Source of the DNA: Pirellulales bacterium
GTDB taxonomy: Bacteria > Planctomycetota > Planctomycetia > Pirellulales > JACPPG01
Assembly: GCA_035546535.1 (NCBI GenBank)
Contig: DASZWQ010000001.1
Coordinates: 1-40,900 of the forward strand
DNA: 40,900 nt
Reading direction: 5' to 3'
Positions 1-8,969 of the stretch are shown here, piece by piece. How positions within the stretch are numbered: the stretch's first letter is position 1; each line of letters begins with the position of its first letter. Made by a program: the position numbers and the translations under genes. Under the pieces are notes generated by a model. It was not told where the DNA came from, did no database searches, and was given only the letters and a program-made list of their open reading frames with translations.

Positions 1-39
1 GCTGCGCTGTACAGAGGCTCGCCCCGACGAGGGAAACGA

Positions 40-56
40 GCAGGCGAGACGCCTGC
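40..56. repeat. short perfect palindrome (7-bp stem, 3-nt loop)
   Basis: GCAGGCG (40-46) and CGCCTGC (50-56) are perfect inverted copies around AGA. The hairpin lies in the non-coding stretch before the first gene and has no following T-run, so it is not an obvious intrinsic terminator. It may be the end of an upstream unit or a dispersed intergenic palindrome; one copy cannot decide. Confidence 0.4.
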
Positions 57-145
57 ACCACAAAAAGCCGGCTCGAACCTCGAGCGCTGCACGGCTGTCC
101 AGAAACCAACACCGACGCAATCCAACCCAGCGACCGAGCCGGACT

Positions 146-781
146 ATGTACATCCCCGCGACGTTCCAAGGCCCTGACCAGACGGCCGTGTTCGATTTCA
201 TCGAGTCGCACAGCTTCGGCATCCTGGTCTCGGGCAAAGACGCTGAGTTGAAGGACGCCGGGCTGTGCGCCACGCATCTGCCGCTGCTCTTGCGGCGCGA
301 CGTTGGGCCGCATGGGCAGTTGGTCGGGCACATGGCCCGCGCCAACCCGCATTGGCGCGACATGGGCGGTCGCGAAGTGCTCGTCGTCTTCCCTGGTCCG
401 CACACGTATATCTCGCCCTCCTGGTACGACGACAGCGAAGTCGTCCCGACCTGGAACTACCTGGCCGTCCATGCCACGGGTCGCTGCGAAATCATCGATG
501 ACGAACCGACGACCCGCCAGGTCGTAGCCGATTATGTCGAGTTCTACGAGCAGTCGCAGCCGCAGCCTTGGCAGTTCGACGCGAACGCCGATTACGTCAG
601 CAAATTGCTCAAGCAGATCGTCGCCTTTCGCATTGATATCACGCGGCTCGAGGCGAAGTGGAAACTGAGCCAGAACCATTCCGCCGAGCGGCGCGCAAAT
701 GTGGCCCAGCAGTTGGCCACAAGCAGTGACCCCGAGGCTCGCGAAATCGGCCGGTTGATGCGCGAAACGCTAGAGCGCTGA
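146..781 (+). CDS. PaiB-like FMN-binding split-barrel protein
   Basis: The 211-residue product matches the PaiB family (FMN-binding negative transcriptional regulator; in Bacillus PaiB acts on sporulation and protease genes). Visible family features are the N-terminal MYIPATFQ start, the central GHMARANPHW segment (around residues 61-70), the FPGPHTYISPSWY block (around 82-94) with VPTWNY just after it, and a C-terminal LLKQIVAFRIDITRLEAKWKLSQN-like stretch typical of the family end. Length is normal. It is a predicted cytoplasmic flavoprotein; whether it regulates transcription or is a flavin-dependent enzyme here is unknown. It stands alone and converges on the hydrolase gene downstream with about 58 bases between the stops. 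No strong Shine-Dalgarno is seen, so the start rests on the family N-terminus. Confidence 0.85.
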   Translation: MYIPATFQGPDQTAVFDFIESHSFGILVSGKDAELKDAGLCATHLPLLLRRDVGPHGQLVGHMARANPHWRDMGGREVLVVFPGPHTYISPSWYDDSEVVPTWNYLAVHATGRCEIIDDEPTTRQVVADYVEFYEQSQPQPWQFDANADYVSKLLKQIVAFRIDITRLEAKWKLSQNHSAERRANVAQQLATSSDPEAREIGRLMRETLER

Positions 782-839
782 GAGCGTGTCTGCAAAAAGC
801 GGTCGTTTCGACGAAAGGCATCGGTGGCATCCGGCAGCT

Positions 840-1955
840 TCACGGAAAGATGATGTCTTTGATATCCTCAAGGCAGGCGCCTGAAGCATCCTCGGAGCGA
901 TTGCTGGCGGAAATGTATACGATGTCTTCATCGACGTAGCGGATGAACTCCGAATAAAACACGCCATTGCTGCCGTTGTGCGAGATGACCTTTGTACCGC
1001 GTGAAGAATCGCTCAGCACCCAACCGTAGCCGTACCAGACGTCTGCATCGGTCTCCACCTCGACCTTGCGCGAGAACATTTTTTCCTTTGCTTTCTTCGT
1101 GAGCACTTCGTCACCCAGCAGCGCCTGGTGCCAGCGATACAAGTCCCAGACGGTCGAAAGCACGCCGCCATTTCCGCGCAGGTTCCAGTAGGGACCGTCC
1201 TTCGCCCAGTTCTTATCAAGTGGTGTGCCCCAATCCGTCTTTCTCTCGTAGCCATGCGCGACGGCGTTGGGGTCCCATTTCGGCAAAAGATAGCCCGTAT
1301 GCTTCATTCCGGCTGGCAGCCACAGTTGCTCGCGCAAGTAGGCTTCGTACGATTGTCCGGTCACCTGCTCGATCACGGCCGCCAGCAGGCTGTATCCAGA
1401 ATTAGCGTAGCGATGCCCCTCGCCGGGCGAGAACAGTAGCTTTGACCGGAAAGCCTGTTCGACGATCCACGCGCGCGTGGCAGGTTCGTAGTCGCCGCCG
1501 AAATCACTCTTCAAGCCGGCGCCGTGCGTCAGTAGCTGGAAGAGGGTGATTTGCGATTTGTCCTTCGGGACATTCTCGAAATATTTGACAAGCTTGTCGT
1601 CTGCGTCGAGCTTCTTCTGTGACTCCAGTTTGGCGATCGCGGCGCCGGTGAATTGTTTGGTGAGGGAGCCGATGTCGAATGCCGTACGCGACGTGAACGG
1701 TATCTGCTTCTGTCGATCGGCGAGTCCATAACCCTTGGCAATGACGACGTTGCCGTCCTTGGCGACTAATAGAGCGCCGCCGAATCCTGTCTCGGCGTGC
1801 TTTTTCATCTGCTCGTCGAGCTTCTGGCCGAGCGGCCCTTCGACCTTATCGACGTCGGCCGGCTCAGTCGCTCCTGCAATTCTGCAAATCCCTACTAAGA
1901 CAGCGACGAGGACGGACAATAACGGCCTGTGGCCCGATCTCTTGCTTGGGCTCAT
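840..1955 (-). CDS. secreted serine hydrolase, class C beta-lactamase / D-Ala-D-Ala carboxypeptidase fold
   Basis: The product (371 residues from this start) has the serine beta-lactamase-like triad: SLTK (S-x-x-K nucleophile and base) in DIGSLTKQFTG, YAN in RYANSGYS, and an HNG box in VISHNGSNG. It begins MSPSKRSGHRPLLSVLVAVL and runs into a hydrophobic stretch ending near AGATEPA, a good Sec signal peptide, so it should act in the periplasm or outside. Candidate substrates are peptidoglycan peptides, esters or beta-lactams; the family is too broad to choose. The reading frame continues upstream to 2126, but the ATG at 1955 has an AGAGGGA ribosome site just before it and directly precedes the signal peptide, so I prefer it. 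It diverges from the leuA leader. Confidence 0.85.
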   Translation of the reverse strand: MSPSKRSGHRPLLSVLVAVLVGICRIAGATEPADVDKVEGPLGQKLDEQMKKHAETGFGGALLVAKDGNVVIAKGYGLADRQKQIPFTSRTAFDIGSLTKQFTGAAIAKLESQKKLDADDKLVKYFENVPKDKSQITLFQLLTHGAGLKSDFGGDYEPATRAWIVEQAFRSKLLFSPGEGHRYANSGYSLLAAVIEQVTGQSYEAYLREQLWLPAGMKHTGYLLPKWDPNAVAHGYERKTDWGTPLDKNWAKDGPYWNLRGNGGVLSTVWDLYRWHQALLGDEVLTKKAKEKMFSRKVEVETDADVWYGYGWVLSDSSRGTKVISHNGSNGVFYSEFIRYVDEDIVYISASNRSEDASGACLEDIKDIIFP

Positions 1956-2131
1956 GGGTCCCTCTGAGAATGCACCTTCGAATCGCATGTTCGATGCACC
2001 GCTATCAGTGCGGCCCGTGGTACGCCAAGCCAAGGAGCCTCGGAACCATTGCAACCCTTGAGCATTATCCCAGTGATATCCAATCGCACCATTAAGGCTC
2101 GGAAGCGGCATTATTATCCGAACCATTCTGC

Positions 2132-2160
2132 TTGACCGCCCCTCTCCTGTTAGCTAGAGT
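2132..2160 (+). promoter_or_regulatory. sigma70-type promoter of the leuA leader
   Basis: TTGACC (2132-2137) is separated by 17 bases from TAGAGT (2155-2160): 5/6 and 4/6 matches to the -35 and -10 consensus with ideal spacing. A start near 2167 would give a leader RNA with about 40 bases before the leuL-like start codon, an arrangement that fits an attenuator. Found by eye. Confidence 0.6.
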
Positions 2161-2207
2161 TCAATGCGATGGGCCTTTAGCAGCCTATCCCAAACAGGAA
2201 CACTTCC

Positions 2208-2267
2208 ATGGCGCGACTGAACCTACTACCGCTTCGCTTGCGGTTGCTTGCCCTCGGCAAGCGCTAG
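2208..2267 (+). CDS. leuL: leucine-rich leader peptide (leuL-like) of the leuA attenuator
   Basis: A 19-codon reading frame encodes MARLNLLPLRLRLLALGKR and ends with TAG at 2265. Eight codons are Leu (CTG, CTA, CTA, CTT, TTG, TTG, CTT, CTC), including two adjacent CTA codons that should be rare in this GC-rich genome. AGGAA at 2196-2200 sits 7 bases before the ATG. The stop codon touches the first strand of an antiterminator stem (2265-2279), and a terminator follows 47 bases later. Leu-rich peptides in this position are the sensing part of ribosome-mediated leucine attenuators in proteobacteria and actinobacteria: a ribosome stalled for charged tRNA-Leu lets the downstream antiterminator form. 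The peptide itself probably has no function. The symbol is given by analogy of position and codon content, not homology. Confidence 0.8.
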   Translation: MARLNLLPLRLRLLALGKR

Positions 2268-2319
2268 GGTTCGTACGCTCGGAAGATTCCGACCTGATCC
2301 GACCAGCATACGAACCCTA
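2265..2319 (+). promoter_or_regulatory. antiterminator stem of the leu attenuator
   Basis: Bases 2265-2279 pair with 2305-2319 in a 15-position stem with a single C-A mismatch. The 5' strand begins at the leader peptide stop codon, so a ribosome finishing the leader would cover it. The 3' strand ends in CCCTA, which is also the start of the terminator stem, so the two structures exclude each other. A small inner hairpin CGGA/TCCG (2280-2291) lies in the loop. The leader also has GCTTGCC/GGCAAGC (2246-2252 with 2256-2262), a possible pause hairpin. Confidence 0.7.
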
Positions 2320-2344
2320 AGGCCTGGCAGCCTTGGGGTTTTTT
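2315..2344 (+). terminator. intrinsic terminator of the leu attenuator
   Basis: CCCTAAGGC (2315-2323) pairs with GCCTTGGGG (2330-2338), nine pairs with one G-U wobble and a six-base loop, followed at once by six T residues (2339-2344). It lies between the leader peptide and leuA, about 180 bases before the leuA start, so it would end transcription before the gene when leucyl-tRNA is plentiful. Confidence 0.8.
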
Positions 2345-2370
2345 GTTGCCCAAACTTGTTCCCTTATAAT
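2343..2370 (+). promoter_or_regulatory. possible second leuA promoter downstream of the attenuator
   Basis: A perfect TATAAT (2365-2370) is preceded at 16 bases by TTGTTG (2343-2348). It starts inside the terminator T-run, so a transcript from here would bypass attenuation and give basal leuA expression. The -35 match is weak (3/6), and a chance TATAAT is possible. Confidence 0.35.
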
Positions 2371-2417
2371 CAACGTCCCATGCGTAACTTTGGCGATCAT
2401 CGAGGCGAGCGTACCCG

Positions 2418-2469
2418 CACGCCCACGAGGGCGTGGTTGGTGCTTACCGGGCCGGCCTAGGGTCGGCCC
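2418..2469 (+). other. two hairpins in the leuA 5' untranslated region
   Basis: CACGCCC (2418-2424) pairs with GGGCGTG (2429-2435) around ACGA, and GGGCCGGCC (2449-2457) pairs with GGTCGGCCC (2461-2469) around TAG with one wobble. Neither has a T-run. They lie 57-110 bases before the leuA start and do not cover its ribosome site (AGGGA, 2513-2517). A role in pausing or message stability is only a guess. Confidence 0.4.
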
Positions 2470-2526
2470 TCTGCACCGCGTTTCGATTCCTCGCGCTCAC
2501 CACCAATCGCCCAGGGACAAAAACCC

Positions 2527-4113
<1,587 letters not shown>

Positions 4114-4136
4114 CTCGGCAGGCGAAATCGATTTTT

Positions 4137-4377
4137 GCCACGGAGCACACCGAGGTCACCGACATGATGCAGGGACGGCCGCAGCCAGACGTCGGTGAAG
4201 AGAAAATGCCGAAGGTCGAAATCCGAAGGTCTAAAGAAAACTCAAAGCTCAAATCCCAAAGGATGCTTGGTGTGCTGCGATGCATCACCGTGCAAGCCCG
4301 TTAGTCATTCGCTCATTCTGATTTCTTTCGACATTTGCGTTTAGGCATTCGCCTGCTTCCTCGGTGTGCCCTGTGGC
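4137..4377. repeat. 241-bp intergenic element with 19-nt inverted ends
   Basis: GCCACGGAGCACACCGAGG (4137-4155) and the reverse complement of CCTCGGTGTGCCCTGTGGC (4359-4377) match at 17 of 19 positions. The interior is A/G-rich and non-coding, with a repeated CGAAGGTC motif near 4190-4230, unlike the GC-rich genes around it. The right end is also half of a second palindrome, GTGCCCTGTG (4366-4375) with CACAGGGCAC (4392-4401). The structure resembles a MITE or decayed mobile element. It fills most of the gap between leuA and the ABC permease; no gene is seen in it. Confidence 0.5.
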
Positions 4378-4470
4378 ATAACCGCTTTGCACACAGGGCA
4401 CGCTGTGCGACCACGGCGGCGCGGCTATCATACGAAAAGCTCGAACGTTACGTCTGCCGAAGAGCCACGC

Positions 4471-7400
4471 ATGTCGCTATTGCAACTCTTGTCCGCCGGA
4501 CTGGCCCACCATCGGCGGTTGCACCTGGCCGTCGCTTTGGGTGTGGCCGCGGCGACGGCCGTGCTCTCCGGCGCCCTGGTCGTGGGCGATTCGGTCCGCG
4601 ACAGCCTGCGTCACCTGGCGCTCGATCGTTTGCAGCGCATCGACGAAATCCTGGCCGTGCCGCGCTTCTTTCGCGCCCAACTGGCAGGTGAATTAAGCGA
4701 CCAGCCCGAATTCCAGGAGTATTTCTCGACCGTCGCCCCGGCCATCTTGCTCGAAGCCACGGTCGAGGATCCGCGGTCACAGCGCCGCGCGATGCGCGTC
4801 AACATCCTGGGCATCGACGATCGTTTTGCGGAGCTGACGAACGTCGAGAGGAAGGATTTTGCACCTCCGCCACCTGGCGAGATCACGCTGAACGAGGCCC
4901 TTGCCGAGGATCTAGGGCTCAAGATCGGCGACGACGTGATCGTGCGTCTGCCGGTCGCGCGCGAAGTGCCGGCCGATAGTGCGCTCGGGCGAAAGACCGA
5001 AACGATCACGAATCTGCGACTGTCGGTGCGGCGCATCGTGCCCGCCGAGGGCGTGGGCCGCTTCGCCTTGCGGCCGAATCAATCGGTCCCGCGCGATGCC
5101 TTCGTGAACGTGGCCGACATCCAGAGAATTCTCAAGCAGCCGGGCAAGGTGAACGCGCTGCTCGTGGGGGGCGAATTTCACAATGCCACGCCGGCCGAGA
5201 TGAAGACCGCCCATGAGGCGCTCCAGGCTCTGCTCGCGCCCAACCTGGTCGACGACTACGGTCTGACGATCCGCCAGGCGCCGCTCGGCTATTTCCTGTT
5301 GGAAAGTGATCGCATGCTCTTCGAGCCAGCGGTCGTCGCGGCGGCCGAAGAATCATTCGGTCCCTTGGGCGCGCAGCCCACATTCACGTACCTGGCCAAC
5401 ACGATCGCCGATGGCGCGCGTGAAATTCCCTATTCGACCGTGACAGGTATCGACTTTGATAAGGCGGCACCCTCTGGCGGATTTCTCGACCTGGGGGGCA
5501 AGCCGGTGCGAGAACTCGCGGCCGACGAAATCGCGCTCAACCAGTGGGCCGCCGATGACCTGCAGGCCAAAATCGGCGACCCGATCCGCTTGACGTATTT
5601 CGAGCCTGAAAGCACCCACGGCCGTGTGAGCGAGAAAACGGTCGAGCTACGGCTGGCCGCGATCCTGCCGCTGGCCGGCGGCGCAGACGATCCCAACCTG
5701 ACGCCCACGCTGCCCGGCGTGACGGACCAGCTATCGATCGCGGATTGGAATCCGCCGTTCCCGTTCGACAGCCAGCGCGTCCGCCCGCGCGACGAAGAAT
5801 ACTGGGACCACCACAAAGCGACGCCGAAAGCGTTCGTAGCGCTGGCCACAGCGCGCAAGTTGTGGAGCAGCCGCTTCGGCGACACGACCTCGCTGCGCAT
5901 TCCGGAGGGCGAAGGACGAACGGCCGACAAGCTGCTCGACCGGTTTCGTCTCGCTCCATCTGACCTGGGTTTCGTGTTTCAGCCCGTCAAGCTGCGGGCG
6001 ATCGAGGCGGCGACCGGCACGACACCGTTTCAATATCTGTTTCTCGGCTTCAGTTTTTTCATCATCGTGGCGGCGCTACTACTGATCGCGATTCTGTTTC
6101 GCTTGGGCGTCGACGAACGTGCCGGCGAAATCGGCTTGTTGCTTGCCCTCGGCTGGCCCATGCGCCGCGTTCGCCGATTGCTGTTGGCCGAAGGGGCCGT
6201 CGTGGCTATCGCGGGAGCAATTGTTGGCGCTGTGATCGGGGTCGGCTACGCGTGGCTGATGATCTTGGCCCTGACGACGTGGTGGCTGGCGGCCATACGC
6301 ACGCCATTTCTGCATCTGCACGTCAATCCCGCGACGCTTGTCGCGGGCGCGATCGTGGGCGTGCTCGTTTCGCTGGTTGTCATCTACCGGTCACTGGCTC
6401 GGCTAAAGCAGGCGAACGTTCGCGCGCTGTTGTCGGATCGCGTGACGGAGCCTGCCGGAGCGCGCATTAGAGAATCGCGCCGCGCGCCGCTTGTGGCCGG
6501 CGCGGCGCTCGTGGCCGCGCTCGCCGCCGGCGCTGCAGGAACCCGCCTGGGAGATATGGCCCAGGCGATGGCTTTCCTCGGCTCAGGTGCGCTCGTGCTC
6601 GTGGCCCTTTTGGCGCTTGTCGTGGCGCAGTTGCGCACCGGCGCGGCCGGCTCGCTGGTCCGCACCGGCCGGGCCGCGCTTGTGTGGCTGGCTTACTCCA
6701 ACGCGGCTCGCAATCCCGGCCGCAGCGCGCTAGTGATCGGCTTGATCGCCGCCGCCAGCTTCTTAATCGTGGCCATCGGTGCCTTTCGACTAGCACCGAG
6801 CACCGGCTTTGCGAGCGGTACCGGCGGCTTCGCAATCGTCGCCGAATCGGATCAGCCGATCTATCAAGACTTCACAACCGACGATGGTCAGACCGAGCTG
6901 GGCTTCTCGTCGGCCGAGCAAAAGGCCCTGGCTGACGCGAAAGTCTTCTCGTTGCGCGTGGCCAGTGGTGACGATGCCAGTTGCTTGAACCTCTATCAAG
7001 CACAACAGCCGCGCGTGCTGGGGCTGCCCGAGTCCTTGATCGAACGTGGCGGCTTCGCCTGGAGCAAATCGGCCGCCACCACGCCCGAGCAAGCGGCAGA
7101 TCCCTGGCTGTTGCTCGATAAACGTCCCACGGATACCGGGGGCGACGGGCCCGTCGTGCCGATCGTCCTCGACGAGGCCACGGCTATGTACAGCTTGCAC
7201 TTAAGTGGCGTCGGCAGCCGTTACGAGATCAAGGACGGTCAAGGCGAGCCGCTCACGACCGAGGTCGTCGGCCTACTGGCGGGCAGCGTCCTGCAAGGGG
7301 CGGTCTTGATGAACGAGCGCGACTTTCTGAAATACTTTCCCGAGTCGAGCGGCTATCGCTTCTTCCTGATCGAAACGCCACCAGCTGACGAAGCGCAGGT

Positions 7401-7872
7401 CCAAACCGTGCTCGAAAAGACGCTCGGTGATTTCGGCTTCGATGCCGAGCCCACCGCCGAGCGGCTGGCTGAGTACTATTCGGTGCAAAACACTTATCTC
7501 TCGACGTTTCAAAGCTTGGGAGGCCTGGGGCTATTGCTCGGCACCTTCGGACTGGCCGCGGTGCAGTTGCGCAACGTCGTCGAGCGTCGCGCCGAGCTGG
7601 CCCTGCTGCGCGCGGCCGGCTTCCGCCGCGCGCTGGTCGCGCGGATCGTGTTGTGGGAAAACGCGCTGCTGCTTGTTGCAGGCCTGGCGATCGGCACGCT
7701 CGCGGCGCTCGTGGCCGTGGCGCCGCACTTGGCGCCGGGGGGCGCGCATCTGCCCTGGCTGCCGATCGTGGCCACGCTCGCGCTAGTGCTGGCCGCGGGC
7801 CTGGGGGCCGGCATGTGGGCCGTCCGCGCCGCGCTGCGAGCGCCTGTCCTGGCGACGCTGCGCGGCGACTGA
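4471..7872 (+). CDS. large ABC transporter permease with two FtsX-like domains
   Basis: The 1133-residue protein has an N-terminal membrane segment (about residues 15-38), a long predicted periplasmic region, a first FtsX-like membrane block (about 520-655, with the cytoplasmic RLGVDERAGEIGLLLALGW loop), a middle set of membrane segments (about 670-780), another periplasmic stretch and a second FtsX-like block (about 1008-1130, loop VVERRAELALLRAAGFRR). This duplicated layout is that of MacB/LolE-like or YtrF-like permeases that move lipids, lipoproteins or peptides, or work mechanically at the envelope. These need a partner ATPase, which is not next to the gene. The ATG at 4471 is chosen because GAAGAG precedes it and it starts directly before the membrane segment; the frame opens earlier at 4366. 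Substrate unknown. Confidence 0.8.
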   Translation: MSLLQLLSAGLAHHRRLHLAVALGVAAATAVLSGALVVGDSVRDSLRHLALDRLQRIDEILAVPRFFRAQLAGELSDQPEFQEYFSTVAPAILLEATVEDPRSQRRAMRVNILGIDDRFAELTNVERKDFAPPPPGEITLNEALAEDLGLKIGDDVIVRLPVAREVPADSALGRKTETITNLRLSVRRIVPAEGVGRFALRPNQSVPRDAFVNVADIQRILKQPGKVNALLVGGEFHNATPAEMKTAHEALQALLAPNLVDDYGLTIRQAPLGYFLLESDRMLFEPAVVAAAEESFGPLGAQPTFTYLANTIADGAREIPYSTVTGIDFDKAAPSGGFLDLGGKPVRELAADEIALNQWAADDLQAKIGDPIRLTYFEPESTHGRVSEKTVELRLAAILPLAGGADDPNLTPTLPGVTDQLSIADWNPPFPFDSQRVRPRDEEYWDHHKATPKAFVALATARKLWSSRFGDTTSLRIPEGEGRTADKLLDRFRLAPSDLGFVFQPVKLRAIEAATGTTPFQYLFLGFSFFIIVAALLLIAILFRLGVDERAGEIGLLLALGWPMRRVRRLLLAEGAVVAIAGAIVGAVIGVGYAWLMILALTTWWLAAIRTPFLHLHVNPATLVAGAIVGVLVSLVVIYRSLARLKQANVRALLSDRVTEPAGARIRESRRAPLVAGAALVAALAAGAAGTRLGDMAQAMAFLGSGALVLVALLALVVAQLRTGAAGSLVRTGRAALVWLAYSNAARNPGRSALVIGLIAAASFLIVAIGAFRLAPSTGFASGTGGFAIVAESDQPIYQDFTTDDGQTELGFSSAEQKALADAKVFSLRVASGDDASCLNLYQAQQPRVLGLPESLIERGGFAWSKSAATTPEQAADPWLLLDKRPTDTGGDGPVVPIVLDEATAMYSLHLSGVGSRYEIKDGQGEPLTTEVVGLLAGSVLQGAVLMNERDFLKYFPESSGYRFFLIETPPADEAQVQTVLEKTLGDFGFDAEPTAERLAEYYSVQNTYLSTFQSLGGLGLLLGTFGLAAVQLRNVVERRAELALLRAAGFRRALVARIVLWENALLLVAGLAIGTLAALVAVAPHLAPGGAHLPWLPIVATLALVLAAGLGAGMWAVRAALRAPVLATLRGD

Positions 7873-7961
7873 CGATCCAGCCCTAGCTCCTCGCCGTTAG
7901 TCGCCAACCGCGCGCAGACCGGCCCAGCGGGATGCACCTTGGACCGGGTCGCAAAAACGGA

Positions 7962-8120
7962 TCAATCGTCCGTCAGCTCATGATGGCGCAAATGCCACGT
8001 CGCGCGGCGCTTCTTGCTCGCCAGACGTTTGCGCTGGCGGCGGCTGCGCGCGGCCAGCTTGTTGAGCATCGAATCACCAAAGACGTCGAGTCGATTCGAC
8101 TTGAGATGAGAATGCTGCAC
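7962..8120 (-). CDS. small very basic protein, 52 residues
   Basis: A GTG start at 8120 is preceded by AAGGAG eight bases upstream. The product begins MQHSHLKSNRLDVFGDSM and then has a strongly basic tract (residues about 25-39: R, K and Q dominate, including SRRQRKRLASKKRR) before a His/Asp-containing tail. It could bind RNA or the ribosome, as many tiny Arg/Lys-rich proteins do, but I do not recognise the family and assign no function. The same frame continues upstream to an ATG at 8204, but that start lacks a ribosome site. It sits alone between a convergent ABC permease and a divergent methyltransferase-like gene. Confidence 0.5.
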   Translation of the reverse strand: MQHSHLKSNRLDVFGDSMLNKLAARSRRQRKRLASKKRRATWHLRHHELTDD

Positions 8121-8252
8121 GGCATCGGCTCCTTCTAAGAAAGTGAGCAATGCGTCCTCTGCTGCGCTCTCCCCCTCCCTTTCAAGTCTATAATCAAGCC
8201 GCATGAAGTTTCAAATTCCGCGGGCTGAATTCTACTTAATCGATCGCGTGGC

Positions 8253-8645
8253 GTGACCAAAATGACGATTACGCTCGACATCGGCGGCGAGGGACGCCAT
8301 CCGGGGGCCCTGAACCTTAATCGCAGCCGGTATAAGACCTTGGGCGCGGAGCGCGGCTCGCCGATCCCGAACGTGATCGTGGCTCGCGCCGATCGTATTC
8401 CGTTGGCCGACGGCAGCGTACAGCACGTGATCGTCGAGCGCACGCCCCTCTCGCGCACGGCGCTCGCGGAAATTGCCCGCGTCGTCGCGCCCGGCGGCAC
8501 GATCGAACTGGCGCATGTCCCGTTGCCGGGCGAAGACCGGCACGCCCAGGCCCTGGCGATATTGCCCGGCCGCACGCAGCGCCGGTTACGTCAAATTGCC
8601 AGCCAATGGGTGCAAGAAACGCACTTCACGGTGCCGGCGTTGTAA
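8253..8645 (+). CDS. methyltransferase-like protein, short
   Basis: The 130-residue product starts with a strand-turn of the form LDIGGEG (glycine-rich, like motif I of class I SAM-dependent methyltransferases), followed by NVIVARADRIPLADGSVQHVIVER and then EIARVVAPGGTIELAHV, which match the post-I, motif II/III order (acidic strand, D-x-S-V-D-like turn, and RVLKPGG-like turn) of type-11 methyltransferases. The usual helix between motif I and the second strand is shortened and the protein ends soon after the APGG turn, so it is only about half the usual length. It could be a minimal or inactive relative. The GTG at 8253 and the ATG at 8262 are both possible starts; no clear ribosome site decides. 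Confidence 0.5.
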   Translation: MTKMTITLDIGGEGRHPGALNLNRSRYKTLGAERGSPIPNVIVARADRIPLADGSVQHVIVERTPLSRTALAEIARVVAPGGTIELAHVPLPGEDRHAQALAILPGRTQRRLRQIASQWVQETHFTVPAL

Positions 8646-8690
8646 GGCTCGCCTGGACGATCCGTCGAGTGACAGCATCGGCAAGTCGCC

Positions 8691-8720
8691 TTGACCCGCG
8701 CCGGCCGCTTCTGATATAGC
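8691..8720 (+). promoter_or_regulatory. candidate sigma70 promoter before the GT87-like gene
   Basis: TTGACC (8691-8696) and TATAGC (8715-8720) are 18 bases apart. A start near 8727 would leave about 240 bases of untranslated leader before the glycosyltransferase. The rest of the 8646-8969 gap shows no gene; GTGTCG/CGACAC (near 8739 and 8768) could form a stem. Confidence 0.35.
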
Positions 8721-8969
8721 ACCTCCGACAAATTGACGTGTCGTCGTTCAGGCACCTTGCTTTGGCTCGACACGCTCGGCAAGAAGCGTAGACAGGTGCT
8801 TCGGGATATCGACGCAGCGCGTGAGTTCGGGATTTCTAAAGCGTCATCGCGGCATGGGGAGAATTGCCGCGGCATGGGCTAACTCTACAACCGCTTTTAG
8901 CAAACGTTCGCGCGGCGGCAGGGCCAAGCGCGTGCGCAATGCGTGGCCTGGTTGCCACGTCGAACAAAC

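Noticed and set aside
2208..2344. T-box riboswitch upstream of leuA
   Set aside because: No T-box consensus (AGGGUGGNACCGCG) or specifier loop is present; the Leu-rich peptide explains the structure better.
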